The notes: a model not told the origin generated them from the sequence alone. Positions 1-8,204 are shown, counted from the stretch's first letter. The stretch: DNA of 64,000 bases from Pseudomonadota bacterium (GCA_030145845.1 JAIXHJ010000008.1:62001-126000), one strand, 5' to 3'. A program made the numbers and translations.

Positions 1-2
1 GG

Positions 3-344
3 CTGGCCCAGCGTGATACCCGGGTCGGGGTGATTACCATCGGCTATGGTGACGGTTATCCGCGCCATGCGCCGGCCGGCACACCAGTGCTGGTGGATGG
101 TGTGGAATGTCCGCTGATCGGCCGTGTGTCGATGGACATGATTACCGTCGATCTGACCGATCATCCGGCGGCTCATATCGGCAGTTATGCCGAATTATGG
201 GGAGAAAACCTCAGTGTCGACCGCATTGCTGCCCTGTGTGGCACCATCAGTTATGAACTCTTCTGTCAGCTGACGCCACGGGTGAAGCGGGTGGCGAAAA
301 CCCTGCCCAGTGATACACCAGGCCCGTGCAAGGCCTGCAACTGA
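3..344 (+). CDS. alr: Alanine racemase, C-terminal part (5' end outside window)
   Basis: The PLP enzyme alanine racemase interconverts L- and D-alanine for peptidoglycan in the cytoplasm. Only the last ~113 residues are present; the frame is open from base 3. Visible family signatures are GYGDGYPR near the fragment start and the [12 protein letters not shown] block, which are typical of the C-terminal beta domain. This domain supplies the active-site tyrosine region and the Met-Asp segment next to the cofactor. The fragment ends with an Arg/Lys-rich LTPRVKRV segment before the stop, as in normal Alr proteins. The next gene starts two bases after the stop, so the two may be cotranscribed. DadX versus Alr cannot be told apart from this fragment. 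Confidence 0.93.
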   Translation: MAQRDTRVGVITIGYGDGYPRHAPAGTPVLVDGVECPLIGRVSMDMITVDLTDHPAAHIGSYAELWGENLSVDRIAALCGTISYELFCQLTPRVKRVAKTLPSDTPGPCKACN

Positions 345-346
345 GC

Positions 347-733
347 ATGGATTATCAGAGCCTGCGCCAGTATCTGCTGAGTAAGCCGGAAGCGCTGGAG
401 GATTTCCCCTTCGGCCCGGATTCTGCGGTGTTCCGGGTGCAGGGCAGAATGTTTGCCCTGCTGTATGAAAAAGACGGCACCACGCGGGTGAATCTGAAAT
501 GTGACCCGCAGCAGGCTCTGGAACTGCGCGATGTGTTCGACGCCGTCCGTGGCGGTTATCACATGAACAAAAAGCACTGGAACACCGTCATCCTGGGGGG
601 CGATGTCCCGGATGGCGAACTGCAGCGCCAGGTGGATCACTCCTACGGGCTGGTGGTGAAAAAACTGCCGCTGGCGCAGCGGCGTTTTCTGCGTACCCGT
701 TATGACGATCAGGCGCTGTGTGTGCACGAATAG
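347..733 (+). CDS. MmcQ/YjbR family protein
   Basis: Small protein of 128 residues resembling the MmcQ/YjbR family, a cyaY-like DNA-binding fold of uncertain physiological role. Family-like features are the early FPFGPDSAVFRV segment, the FALLYEKDGTTRVNLKCDP strand pair, the GYHMNKKHWNTVIL core and a C-terminal SYGLVVKKL helix. I chose the ATG at 347 rather than the in-frame ATG at 326 because the latter lies inside alr and adds only seven residues. No strong ribosome site is seen, consistent with translational coupling to alr, whose stop lies two bases upstream. It faces the alcohol dehydrogenase gene convergently, with only 10 bases between them. Confidence 0.85.
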   Translation: MDYQSLRQYLLSKPEALEDFPFGPDSAVFRVQGRMFALLYEKDGTTRVNLKCDPQQALELRDVFDAVRGGYHMNKKHWNTVILGGDVPDGELQRQVDHSYGLVVKKLPLAQRRFLRTRYDDQALCVHE

Positions 734-743
734 CCGCGCGGCA

Positions 744-1745
744 TCAGCATTTTAACACCACCCGGTAGCGTGGGCTGCCGTGCTCAAGGTGTCTGATGGC
801 GTCATTCACATCTTCCATCGCATAGAGTTCGGTCTGTGGCTGAATGCCGTGGCGGACGGCAAAGCTCAGCATCTGTTCAATCACCGCCGGGCTGCCCACC
901 GGGGAGGCCGACAGCGACCGCTGCCCCATCATCATCGCCATAATATTCACCTTCACCGGTTCCATTACCGCGCCGACAAAATGCAGCCGGCCTTTGGGGG
1001 CGAGGGTTTTCATATAGGCACCCCAGTTCAGGGCGACATTGACCGTCGACAGAATCATATCGAAGTAGCCGGCGGAGGCTTTCAGGGCCTCTTTATCATG
1101 GCTGTCCAGAATACGGTGCGCCCCCAGTTCCAGCGCTTCGGCATGCTTGGCGGCGGATGAGGTAAAGGCCGTTACTTCACAGCCCCAGGCATTGAGAAAC
1201 TGCAGCGCCATATGGCCGAGGCCGCCGATGCCGATCACACCGACCCGGGCGGTGGGCTTCAGATCGTACTGCAGCAGTGGATTGAAGACCGTGACGCCGC
1301 CGCAGAACAGCGGGCCGGCGGTTTCCGAGGGCAGGTCGTCCGGCAGTGCCACCACCGCAGAAGCCTGGGCGCGGACCTTATCGGCGAAGCCGCCATGACG
1401 GCCGACGATGGTGCCCTGTACTGCGTCGCACAGGTTCTGATCGCCCGCCATACAGCTGCTGCACTCGTTGCAGTAGGCTGAGTGCCAGCCCAGCCCGACG
1501 CGGTCACCGATAGCGAATTTGCTGACATGCTCACCCATAGCGGCAATACGGCCGGCGACTTCATGCCCCGGCACAAAGGGATACTGGGTCATACCCCATT
1601 CATTATTCAGCATGCTCAGGTCACTGTGGCAGATGCCGCAGTATTCCACGTCTATCTCAACATCGTGGGCGCCCAGCGGGCCGGGATCGTATTCGTAAGG
1701 GCGCAGTTCGCCGCCGGGTTCAGATGCTGCGTAAGCTCGGATCAT
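744..1745 (-). CDS. Zinc-dependent alcohol dehydrogenase (cinnamyl-alcohol/YahK-like)
   Basis: Medium-chain zinc dehydrogenase of 333 residues, probably oxidising or reducing an alcohol/aldehyde pair in the cytoplasm. The catalytic zinc segment CGICHSDLSM is followed by PGHEVAG. The structural-zinc cysteine cluster reads YCNECSSCMAGDQNLC. The Rossmann motif is GVIGIGGLGHMALQ. The pattern fits the NADP-dependent cinnamyl alcohol dehydrogenase/YahK branch. I start at MIRAYAASEP (1745): the reading frame stays open upstream, but that part has no dehydrogenase similarity and covers the palindromic regulatory site. It is divergent from a TetR gene, so alcohol/aldehyde or fatty-acid signals may control it. 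The exact substrate is unknown. Confidence 0.93.
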   Translation of the reverse strand: MIRAYAASEPGGELRPYEYDPGPLGAHDVEIDVEYCGICHSDLSMLNNEWGMTQYPFVPGHEVAGRIAAMGEHVSKFAIGDRVGLGWHSAYCNECSSCMAGDQNLCDAVQGTIVGRHGGFADKVRAQASAVVALPDDLPSETAGPLFCGGVTVFNPLLQYDLKPTARVGVIGIGGLGHMALQFLNAWGCEVTAFTSSAAKHAEALELGAHRILDSHDKEALKASAGYFDMILSTVNVALNWGAYMKTLAPKGRLHFVGAVMEPVKVNIMAMMMGQRSLSASPVGSPAVIEQMLSFAVRHGIQPQTELYAMEDVNDAIRHLEHGSPRYRVVLKC

Positions 1746-1853
1746 GTCAGGCTGCCTTCTGTCTGTTTTTATCGTCAGGCTATTGTGGCGGAGCGGCGCC
1801 GGACAGGGAAGGGCACTGGCCGCTGGCGGCCATTGAACCGCAGAATTTTTCAG

Positions 1854-1879
1854 CTTTATTGAATATATATTCAATAAAG
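1854..1879. promoter_or_regulatory. 26-bp perfect palindrome, candidate TetR operator
   Basis: A perfect inverted repeat with 13-bp arms (left arm CTTTATTGAATAT) and no spacer lies between the divergent alcohol dehydrogenase and the TetR gene, 68 bp upstream of the TetR start and 109 bp upstream of the dehydrogenase. AT-rich dyads of this size are typical operators of TetR regulators of lipid metabolism. Binding by the neighbouring regulator is inferred. Confidence 0.7.
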
Positions 1880-1946
1880 TCTTGCCCTGACGCGGATGAA
1901 ACCCTAATTTATGGCCTGAATTGTGGTTTTTACTGATCAGGTATTC

Positions 1947-2633
1947 ATGAACTCTGTTATCGCAGGCAGAACACGCAGCCGTCTGAAGGCGGATGACCGG
2001 CGCGATCAGCTGTTGGATGTGCTGGTGCAGGTGATCCGTGCGGAGGGCTATGAGCAGGTGACCATGGCGCGTCTGGCGCAGGTGGCCGGTGTCAATCCGT
2101 CGTTGCTGATGCATCACTTCGGCAGCAGGGAAAAACTGATGCTGGCGCTGGTGGACCGTACCCTGCAGCGTTATACGCAGTTGTTCCGGCAGATGCCGCA
2201 GCAGGGTTCTGCCCGTGAGCGGCTGGTGCGGGTACTGGGCTTACTGTTCAGCCGCGGCTGGATGGATACGCTGGCGGCACCGGAGCTGTTCGCCATTCTG
2301 GCGCTGGCGCAGCGCTATGAGGATGTGGCCGTTGCCATGAGCCACATGTACCGCCGTTATCACAAGGTGCTGACGCAGGAGCTGAATTTTCAGCGTCAGC
2401 AGCAGTGCATCCGCTGTGATAATCCACCCGTTGCCGCCCAGATGCTGATGGCACTGGTGGAAGGGGCGCATTATTTTTCCGGGCAGCTGCAGTCTCTGGC
2501 TGACAACGCTGAGCATTACGGTGAGCAGCTGATCCGCCATGCCTTACTGATGCTGGGAGCCGGGCCACTGACGCAGGATGAACAGCGTCTGCTGAATGAT
2601 GAACCTGATCTGCCGTTTATACAGGAGAACTGA
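1947..2633 (+). CDS. TetR family transcriptional regulator
   Basis: A 228-residue TetR-type repressor. The N-terminal helix-turn-helix spans roughly residues 15-65, with RRDQLLDVLVQVIRAEGYEQ, then VTMARLAQVAGVNPSLLMHHFGSREKL, the standard TetR recognition helix block. The C-terminal ligand domain is helical and unassigned. The start at MNSVIAGR is preferred over an in-frame ATG at 1923, which would encode eight atypical residues. It is the first gene of a probable operon with a hotdog thioesterase two bases downstream and a patatin, and is divergent from an alcohol dehydrogenase across a 26-bp palindrome. That context suggests an acyl-CoA or fatty alcohol ligand (inference). Confidence 0.9.
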   Translation: MNSVIAGRTRSRLKADDRRDQLLDVLVQVIRAEGYEQVTMARLAQVAGVNPSLLMHHFGSREKLMLALVDRTLQRYTQLFRQMPQQGSARERLVRVLGLLFSRGWMDTLAAPELFAILALAQRYEDVAVAMSHMYRRYHKVLTQELNFQRQQQCIRCDNPPVAAQMLMALVEGAHYFSGQLQSLADNAEHYGEQLIRHALLMLGAGPLTQDEQRLLNDEPDLPFIQEN

Positions 2634-2635
2634 AT

Positions 2636-3163
2636 ATGTCAGACCAATGGCGGGCACTGAAAAACATTGATGAGCATTGTTTTGGCTGTGGGCAGAATAA
2701 TCCCAATGGCCTGCAGATGAAATTTTTCACCAACGAAGAAAAACTGCGCTCCGAGATTGTTATTCCGGAGCATTTTCGTGGCTGGAGTAATCTGGCGCAT
2801 GGCGGTGTGATTACCACCATGCTGGATGAAATTATGGGCTGGACCGGCATTTATTTTCTTAACCGTTTTCTGCTCACCAAAGATATTAAAGTGCGCTTTA
2901 AACTGCCGGTTTTTATTAATGAGGGTGTGACCATTCACGGCTGGGTCGCAGAACAGAAAAGCGACCGGCAGGTCACGCTGGCAGCGGAGCTGATTAACAG
3001 CAAAGGCCAGGTGGCTGCGAAAGCAGAAGGTGATTTTGTGCTTTTCAGAGCGGAAAAATTCGCCAGTATGAATCTGGTTCCGGCAGACCATCTGCAGCGG
3101 ATGGAAGGCATGTTTTCTTCGGCTCAGCAGGATCAGCAGAACTGCTGCCGTGAAGGCGCCTGA
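2636..3163 (+). CDS. PaaI/hotdog-fold thioesterase family protein
   Basis: A 175-residue hotdog-fold protein, likely an acyl-CoA thioesterase. The N-terminal CFGCGQNNPNGLQM segment is common in this subfamily; the hotdog core carries NLAHGGVITTMLDEIMGW, where the HGG and following Asp/Glu are the usual catalytic region. The remainder, KVRFKLPVFINEGV through AEGDFVLF, forms the beta strands. A good ribosome site (AGGAGA) sits just before the ATG. Its stop overlaps the patatin start by one base (TGATG), so the two are coupled. A C-terminal tail rich in Gln and Cys (QQDQQNCC) is unusual. The substrate is unknown. Confidence 0.87.
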   Translation: MSDQWRALKNIDEHCFGCGQNNPNGLQMKFFTNEEKLRSEIVIPEHFRGWSNLAHGGVITTMLDEIMGWTGIYFLNRFLLTKDIKVRFKLPVFINEGVTIHGWVAEQKSDRQVTLAAELINSKGQVAAKAEGDFVLFRAEKFASMNLVPADHLQRMEGMFSSAQQDQQNCCREGA

Positions 3164-4011
3164 TGAAGGCCCTGATCGTTGAAGGTGGCGCCATGCGGGG
3201 GATCTTCAGCGCCGGCATTCTCGATACCTTTATTGCTGCTGATTACTATCCGTTTGACTGGTACATCGGCGTGTCGGCCGGTGCCTCCAATGTGGTCGCC
3301 TATCTGGGCAGACAGCAACAGCGTAATTACCGGATTTATACGGATTACTGCCTGCGTCCGCAATTTATCAACTGGCGGCGCTTTCTGCGTGGCGGTCATC
3401 TGATTGATAACGACTGGCTGTGGGATATTTCTGAGCGCGAACTGCCCATCGGTTATGAATATATTGAACAGCGCCGTCAGCAGATACTGCTTACCACCAC
3501 CTGTGCTGACAGTGGTGAGGCGCATTATCTGACGCCGGAAGCAGATGAAATTTTTCAGATGCTGAAAGCCTCCGGCACCATGCCGGTTGCCTATAAAGGT
3601 GAGGTCTGGCTGCGTGGCCGGCAGTGGGTGGATGGTGGCGTGGCCGATTCTTTGCCGGTGGCAGAAGCCTACCGCCGCGGTGCGCGGGAAATTCTGGTGC
3701 TGCGTTCAAATCCGGCGTCATACCGCAAAAAAGCCTACCGCATCAGTAAACTCTTTCCTTACCTGCTGCGTGGCTATCCGGGCGTTGCAAAACGTCTGCA
3801 GCAGCGTCACGCCGATTACAACCGTGCGCTGGATTTTATCCGCAACCCACCGGCGGATTGCGTGGTGCATGAAATCTGCCCGCCGGACAGTTTTGCTGCC
3901 AGTCAGTTTACCCGCGATCCCGTGGTGCTTAACCGCGCTTACCAGTTTGGCGTGGAAGCGGGGCAGCGCTGGCTTCAGCAGAGTGGTCACCTGACTGGCG
4001 GCGGAAATTAA
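3163..4011 (+). CDS. Patatin-like phospholipase family protein
   Basis: A 282-residue patatin-fold serine lipase, related to the YjjU type. Visible are the oxyanion-hole segment EGGAMRGIFSAG (residues 7-18), the nucleophile elbow GVSAG with Ser38, and the catalytic Asp157 in the DGG triplet of QWVDGGVADSLPV. This Ser-Asp dyad hydrolyses acyl chains from glycerolipids. No signal peptide is visible, so it probably acts in the cytoplasm or at the inner membrane. It is coupled to the thioesterase gene and ends 83 bases inside the convergent AraC gene. Together with the thioesterase it suggests a lipid-remodelling operon under the TetR gene. Confidence 0.9.
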   Translation: MKALIVEGGAMRGIFSAGILDTFIAADYYPFDWYIGVSAGASNVVAYLGRQQQRNYRIYTDYCLRPQFINWRRFLRGGHLIDNDWLWDISERELPIGYEYIEQRRQQILLTTTCADSGEAHYLTPEADEIFQMLKASGTMPVAYKGEVWLRGRQWVDGGVADSLPVAEAYRRGAREILVLRSNPASYRKKAYRISKLFPYLLRGYPGVAKRLQQRHADYNRALDFIRNPPADCVVHEICPPDSFAASQFTRDPVVLNRAYQFGVEAGQRWLQQSGHLTGGGN

Positions 4012-5011
4012 GCGGCGAAATGCCGGCGTTATTTTTGCGGAACGCCCGGCCGAAATTGGCCGGGTCGTTGTAGCCCAGTAAATAACTGATCTGCTGTACC
4101 GATAAACGCGTGGTGAGCAGATACTGATGCGCCATTTCCTGGCGCCAGTTTTCCAGTAATGCCTGATACGTTGTACCTTCTTCTGCCAGACGGCGGCGTA
4201 AGGTGCGCGGCGACATAGCCATTTCACCGGCCACCTGTTCAAAGGTAGGAAAGCGGCCCTTGGCGCGCGCCAGCATCAGCTGAATCTGTCCGGAATAATT
4301 CTGTGTTTTTGCCCATTGCTGCAGTTGCTGTTCGCATTGCTGCGCCGCCTGTTTCTGTACCTGCTGATCGGCCAGCTGCGACGGAATGGCTAAATCTTCC
4401 CAGGGTAATAACAGCTGATTGGCGGTCTGATCAAAGCGTACTTTGCACGGAAAAAACGCCTCGTACAGATCACTGTATGGCGGTGCATGAAAGGCAAAAT
4501 TGGCCTGCATTAAACGGGCGCGGCCACCGGATACAAATTGCAGCACGGCAATTAAAGTGACAGCGACCGCCTCCAGAAAGGTGGCGCGCACATCGCCCAG
4601 AGCGTACAGCTCATCCAGGGTCAGACAGGCCAGTGAACCTTTTTTCTCCAGCGTCAGTGATACCAGAGGCGTTCGTGTCGCCACGTACTGACAGGCCAGC
4701 CGTCCGGCGTCGCCCAGGGTGGCGCTGCTCATGGCCGCCAGTCCTAACAAACCGTGGGTGGTGATGGTCAGCTGACTGCCCAGATACAGGCCCAGCGCCG
4801 GCTCGTTGATTTCGTTGCGGCTCTCACGGATCAGGGCGCTGAACTGCGGCCAGCTGATGCGCTCATCCGTACCTTCGCCAACCTCTGTGCAGGTGCCGGC
4901 GCGCAGACAAACCGCCGTGGTATTGCCGCCACGGCTGCTGACCAGATTCAGAATATTGCGCACATAGTGAGTCGGCAGCTGTGCGCAGTCCGCCATTAGC
5001 TCGTGTTTCAT
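3929..5011 (-). CDS. AraC family regulator (arabinose-binding-domain type)
   Basis: A regulator of about 360 residues with an N-terminal ligand domain of the arabinose-binding/OruR type and a C-terminal AraC helix-turn-helix. The HTH region reads FPTFEQVAGEMAMSPRTLRRRLAEE, followed by QISYLLGYNDPANFGRAFRK, the classic second AraC helix. The start at MKHELMADC (5011) is a choice; the frame is open to 5080. A short Ala/Ser/Pro-rich tail after the HTH overlaps the end of the patatin gene by 83 bp. It is divergent from the ferredoxin reductase/hydroxylase pair, so it is the probable activator of that hydrocarbon-oxidation operon (inference from position). Confidence 0.9.
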   Translation of the reverse strand: MKHELMADCAQLPTHYVRNILNLVSSRGGNTTAVCLRAGTCTEVGEGTDERISWPQFSALIRESRNEINEPALGLYLGSQLTITTHGLLGLAAMSSATLGDAGRLACQYVATRTPLVSLTLEKKGSLACLTLDELYALGDVRATFLEAVAVTLIAVLQFVSGGRARLMQANFAFHAPPYSDLYEAFFPCKVRFDQTANQLLLPWEDLAIPSQLADQQVQKQAAQQCEQQLQQWAKTQNYSGQIQLMLARAKGRFPTFEQVAGEMAMSPRTLRRRLAEEGTTYQALLENWRQEMAHQYLLTTRLSVQQISYLLGYNDPANFGRAFRKNNAGISPLNFRRQSGDHSAEASAAPLPRQTGKRG

Positions 5012-5204
5012 CCTGCCTATCTTATGCAGCCCTTCGCGCCAACGCAGCGTCTGGCCCTCGTTATGGCCCCATATGACCATTTTTTGTCAACGGCTGCTGT
5101 AATCCCCTTTGCCGCTTACGCCCACAATAAACAGCATCAGGTTCGCCCTGACACTCAGATGCCAAAGCAACCGACGACAAAAACAATAAGAACCGGGAGG
5201 ACGT

Positions 5205-6266
5205 ATGTTGTCACTGTTCCGCAAAAGCCCACGCAGCATCACGCTCGCCAATACCGGCCAGACGCTGACCGCCCAGCCTGGCGAAACCATTCTGCAGGCC
5301 GCGCTGCGCGAAGGTTTGCGTTTTCCGCACAGTTGCCGTGTGGGCGGTTGTGCCGCCTGTAAATGTCAGCTGACTCAGGGCAAGGTGAAAGAGCTGACCG
5401 AAAGCGCCTATGTGTTAAGCGCAGAGGATCTGGATAACCACTTTATTCTGGCCTGCCAGAGCGTACCGAAAACCGATATTCAGATTTCGCTGCCGCATTT
5501 CGATAACCGCAGCCCCGATCATCCTGTGCAGCAGTGCGAAGGCACGGTCGCCGCCGTGCGTGAACTGACCCACGATATCAGCGCCGTAACGGTACATCTG
5601 ACAACGCCGCTGACCTTTACCGCCGGTCAGTTTGCCAATCTGCGGCTGCCGCAATTCAACACACCGCTGCGGGCGTATTCCTTTGCCGGCACCTGCCCGC
5701 CGGGCGGGACTACAGAGCTGGAGTTTTTCATCCGCCATGTGCCGGGTGGGGCGGTGTCGCCGTTATTCCAGAGCGCGGATGTGCTGGGTGCGGCGGTCGA
5801 AGTCGACGGCCCGCACGGTGATTTCTGGCTGCGACCGGACGACAACGCCATTCTTGCCATCGCCGGCGGCAGTGGTCTGGCGCCGCTGTTGTCGCTCTTG
5901 CGTCAGGGCGTGCAGGAGCGCGTGTCGCGCCCGGTGACCCTGTTGTTCGGCGCCCGCGCTCAGCGCGACCTGTACTGCCTCGATGAGATTAACGAGCTGG
6001 CCGGGCAATGGGCCGGTCCGTTCGAATTTATTCCTGTGTTGTCGGACGAGCCCGCCGACTCCGGTTGGAGCGGCATGCGAGGTCTGGTGACGCAGGCCAT
6101 TGAAGGGCGCATCAGTGGCGATGCGCAGGTGTACCTGTGCGGACCGGCGCCCATGATCGATGCCGCCGTGGCCGAATGCCAGAAATTCAGCGTGCGTCCG
6201 GCGCAGATTTTCTTCGACAAATTCTTGGACAGCCGCGATTTGGCGGCGCAGAAATTACGCGCATAA
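5205..6266 (+). CDS. XylA-like ferredoxin-NAD(P)H reductase, electron transfer component
   Basis: A 353-residue iron-sulfur flavoprotein that passes electrons from NAD(P)H to a monooxygenase. The N-terminal plant-type [2Fe-2S] domain has ligands Cys44, Cys49, Cys52 and Cys84 (C-x4-C-x2-C...C). The FAD-binding segment is LRAYSFAG. The NAD region carries GGSGLAPLLSLL and ends with YLCGPAPMIDAAV. Domain order matches the xylene monooxygenase electron transfer subunit XylA, MmoC and relatives. The ribosome site GGGAGG precedes the ATG. It lies 17 bases upstream of the membrane hydroxylase gene, which is its obvious partner. This is the usual arrangement for XylMA rather than for AlkB systems that rely on rubredoxin. 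Confidence 0.93.
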   Translation: MLSLFRKSPRSITLANTGQTLTAQPGETILQAALREGLRFPHSCRVGGCAACKCQLTQGKVKELTESAYVLSAEDLDNHFILACQSVPKTDIQISLPHFDNRSPDHPVQQCEGTVAAVRELTHDISAVTVHLTTPLTFTAGQFANLRLPQFNTPLRAYSFAGTCPPGGTTELEFFIRHVPGGAVSPLFQSADVLGAAVEVDGPHGDFWLRPDDNAILAIAGGSGLAPLLSLLRQGVQERVSRPVTLLFGARAQRDLYCLDEINELAGQWAGPFEFIPVLSDEPADSGWSGMRGLVTQAIEGRISGDAQVYLCGPAPMIDAAVAECQKFSVRPAQIFFDKFLDSRDLAAQKLRA

Positions 6267-6283
6267 CAATAAGGAGAACAGCC

Positions 6284-7495
6284 ATGTTCAAATACGCGAA
6301 ATACACGCTCTTTCATCTGCTCACTGTGCCTTTTGCTATCGGTATTACCTTAGGCGGCAACTGGCTGTATCTGGGCCTTATTTTTGCCGTCGGTTTTGTC
6401 GTGGCCGGGGATTTATTATTCGGCGATGACACGACAGAGCCGGACTATAAAGCGCCCGGATTACTGAATGCGCAGTTGTATTCGTCGCTGTTGCTTATTG
6501 TGGTGATGAATTTCCTGATGGTGTGGAGTGTGGCCGACGCCGACGTACTGGGTTACGGCGCACTGGTGCAGCAAGTCACAGGTTTTGATGCGCTGGCGGC
6601 GCGTGAAGGCAATACCATTCCGCAATATCTGGTGGCCATTCTCGGCTGTGGTCTGCTGACGTCTGTGGTGGGTACCATTGTTGGCCACGAATTAACACAT
6701 CGCACCTGGGACCCGGTGGCCATGTTTATCGGCCGCTGGTTGCTGGCCTTCAGCTGGGATACCGGTTTCTCCATCGAGCACGTGTACGGCCATCATATTT
6801 ATGTCGGCTCTACCGATGACCCGGCCACCGCACCGCGCGGCCGTAATGTGTACTGGCATATTCTGGCCTCGACCTGGAAAGGCAATATCAGCGCCTGGAA
6901 TTTAGAGAAAAAACGTCTGCAAAAAAAACGTCTGGCGGTGTTCAGCCATCACAATCTGTATATCCGTGGCTTGCTGATGTCGCTGCTGCTGGAAATCGCG
7001 GCCTTTGCCATGGCCGGCTGGATTGGCGTGCTGGTGTTTACCGCCTCGGCGCTGATTGCAAAATCTTTCCTTGAGATTGTGAATTTTATGGAGCATTACG
7101 GCATGGTACGTAATGTAAAAACCCCGGTGCAGCCTTACCACAGCTGGAACACCAATAAGCGCGTCAGCTCCTGGGCCACGTTTAACTTAACCCGTCACTC
7201 GCATCACCATGCCGAAGGCGACGTACCGTTCCAGAAACTGCGCCCGTATCAGGATGCACCCATGATGGTGAACGGTTATCTGACCACCATTTTCCTGACC
7301 CTGATTCCGCCGCTGTGGAATAAAATCATGGTGCCGAAAGTACTCGACTGGGATCGTCGTTACGCCTCTGCCGAAGAACTGGAGCTGGCCATGCAGGCCA
7401 ACCGCAAAAGCGGTATTAAAGAATTTATGCAGCAGGATTACCGCGATCTGATCCGCCAGAAACAGCAGCAGGAGCACAAGCTTAAAGCCGCCTGA
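6284..7495 (+). CDS. AlkB/XylM-type membrane diiron hydroxylase
   Basis: A 403-residue integral membrane non-haem diiron monooxygenase that should hydroxylate a terminal methyl group of an alkane or alkylbenzene. All histidine boxes are visible: GHELTHR, EHVYGHH, NFMEHYGM and LTRHSHHHAEG, close to the AlkB consensus boxes HELxHK, EHxxGHH, NYxEHYG and LQRHSxHH. Several hydrophobic segments (for example residues 9-45, 65-85 and 110-130) fit the six-helix topology. The start is the ATG after AAGGAGAACA; the upstream open frame lies inside the reductase gene. It ends just before a strong terminator. Alkane versus xylene substrate cannot be settled from motifs. Confidence 0.94.
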   Translation: MFKYAKYTLFHLLTVPFAIGITLGGNWLYLGLIFAVGFVVAGDLLFGDDTTEPDYKAPGLLNAQLYSSLLLIVVMNFLMVWSVADADVLGYGALVQQVTGFDALAAREGNTIPQYLVAILGCGLLTSVVGTIVGHELTHRTWDPVAMFIGRWLLAFSWDTGFSIEHVYGHHIYVGSTDDPATAPRGRNVYWHILASTWKGNISAWNLEKKRLQKKRLAVFSHHNLYIRGLLMSLLLEIAAFAMAGWIGVLVFTASALIAKSFLEIVNFMEHYGMVRNVKTPVQPYHSWNTNKRVSSWATFNLTRHSHHHAEGDVPFQKLRPYQDAPMMVNGYLTTIFLTLIPPLWNKIMVPKVLDWDRRYASAEELELAMQANRKSGIKEFMQQDYRDLIRQKQQQEHKLKAA

Positions 7496-7514
7496 GCGGA
7501 CAGTTAGTCAGGCA

Positions 7515-7557
7515 ATAAAAAAGCCGGATATCCACAGGAGTATCCGGCTTTCTTTTT
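7515..7557 (+). terminator. Bidirectional rho-independent terminator
   Basis: A 10-bp stem AAGCCGGATA with loop TCCACAGGAG, flanked by an A-run on the left and TCTTTTTTT on the right. It ends the hydroxylase operon and, on the other strand, the convergent repeat-protein gene. Confidence 0.9.
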
Positions 7558-7565
7558 TTCGGTGA

Positions 7566-8204
7566 TCAGGCTTCGGCTGACAACAAGGTACCCGGTGGCA
7601 GTTGCTGCATTAAGGTTTCCATATATTGCTGGGCCAGTTCGGTATCGCCGGATTCCAGTGCTTCGCCGACCTGAGTTAATGCCGTCTGCAGCGGGTTCTC
7701 ATAGCTGTCAGAGGTGTTCAGGCTGTCATTGGCACTGAGTGCGCTTAACAGGGCATCGTATGAACTCTGGGCTGCATCGGTATCACTGTCTTCCAGAGCG
7801 CTGATCAGGCTGCTCAGGCTTTCGCTGGTTTCAGAATCCACCGGTGGCGGCGGAGGTGGAGGCATACTGCCGCCCATACCCGCTGCGCCACCCATGCCGG
7901 ACGGCGGGGTAAAGGTAGCAAAGGTTTCGGACGCAGCCTGCAGACTGCTGATATCGCCACTGCTCAGGCCGTCACTGACGGCAGAGAGAAACTGCCCGAT
8001 AGGGTCATCACCACCGACGCTGGCACCCTCCGGCAGCGACTCCACAATGCTGTCGTAGGCACTTTGCACGGCGTCGGTGTCGCCGGACTCAATGGCTTCG
8101 ACCAGACTGCTTAACTTATCTTCCAGACTTTCCGTTTTACTCTGACTCTGGTTTTGCTGGAGGGGGACAAACTGGGTACTGCCGGATATCGCCGATACGC
8201 TCAT
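7566..8204 (-). CDS. Unknown repeat-rich acidic protein
   Basis: A roughly 212-residue, highly acidic Ser/Asp/Ala-rich protein that I do not recognise. It contains four degenerate helical repeats of about 28-30 residues, of the form SSLxxAIESGDTDAVQSAYDSL. Clear copies are AIESGDTDAVQSAYDSIV, ALEDSDTDAAQSSYDALL and ALESGDTELAQQYMETLM; the second copy (GLSSGDISSLQAASETF) is diverged. Between copies 2 and 3 is a Gly/Met stretch followed by seven prolines. There is no signal peptide. The ATG at 8204 is preferred over the one at 8213 because AAGGAG abuts the latter but is seven bases from the former. It is monocistronic and convergent with the hydroxylase operon. The repeats suggest a helical scaffold (inference). 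Confidence 0.75.
   Translation of the reverse strand: MSVSAISGSTQFVPLQQNQSQSKTESLEDKLSSLVEAIESGDTDAVQSAYDSIVESLPEGASVGGDDPIGQFLSAVSDGLSSGDISSLQAASETFATFTPPSGMGGAAGMGGSMPPPPPPPVDSETSESLSSLISALEDSDTDAAQSSYDALLSALSANDSLNTSDSYENPLQTALTQVGEALESGDTELAQQYMETLMQQLPPGTLLSAEA

Noticed and set aside
744-2117. Longer alcohol dehydrogenase start at 2117
   Set aside because: The added residues have no similarity to the family and cover the palindromic operator region and the opposite-strand TetR gene.
6137-6283. Longer hydroxylase start at 6137
   Set aside because: The extra 49 residues lie inside the reductase gene; the ATG at 6284 has a strong ribosome site.
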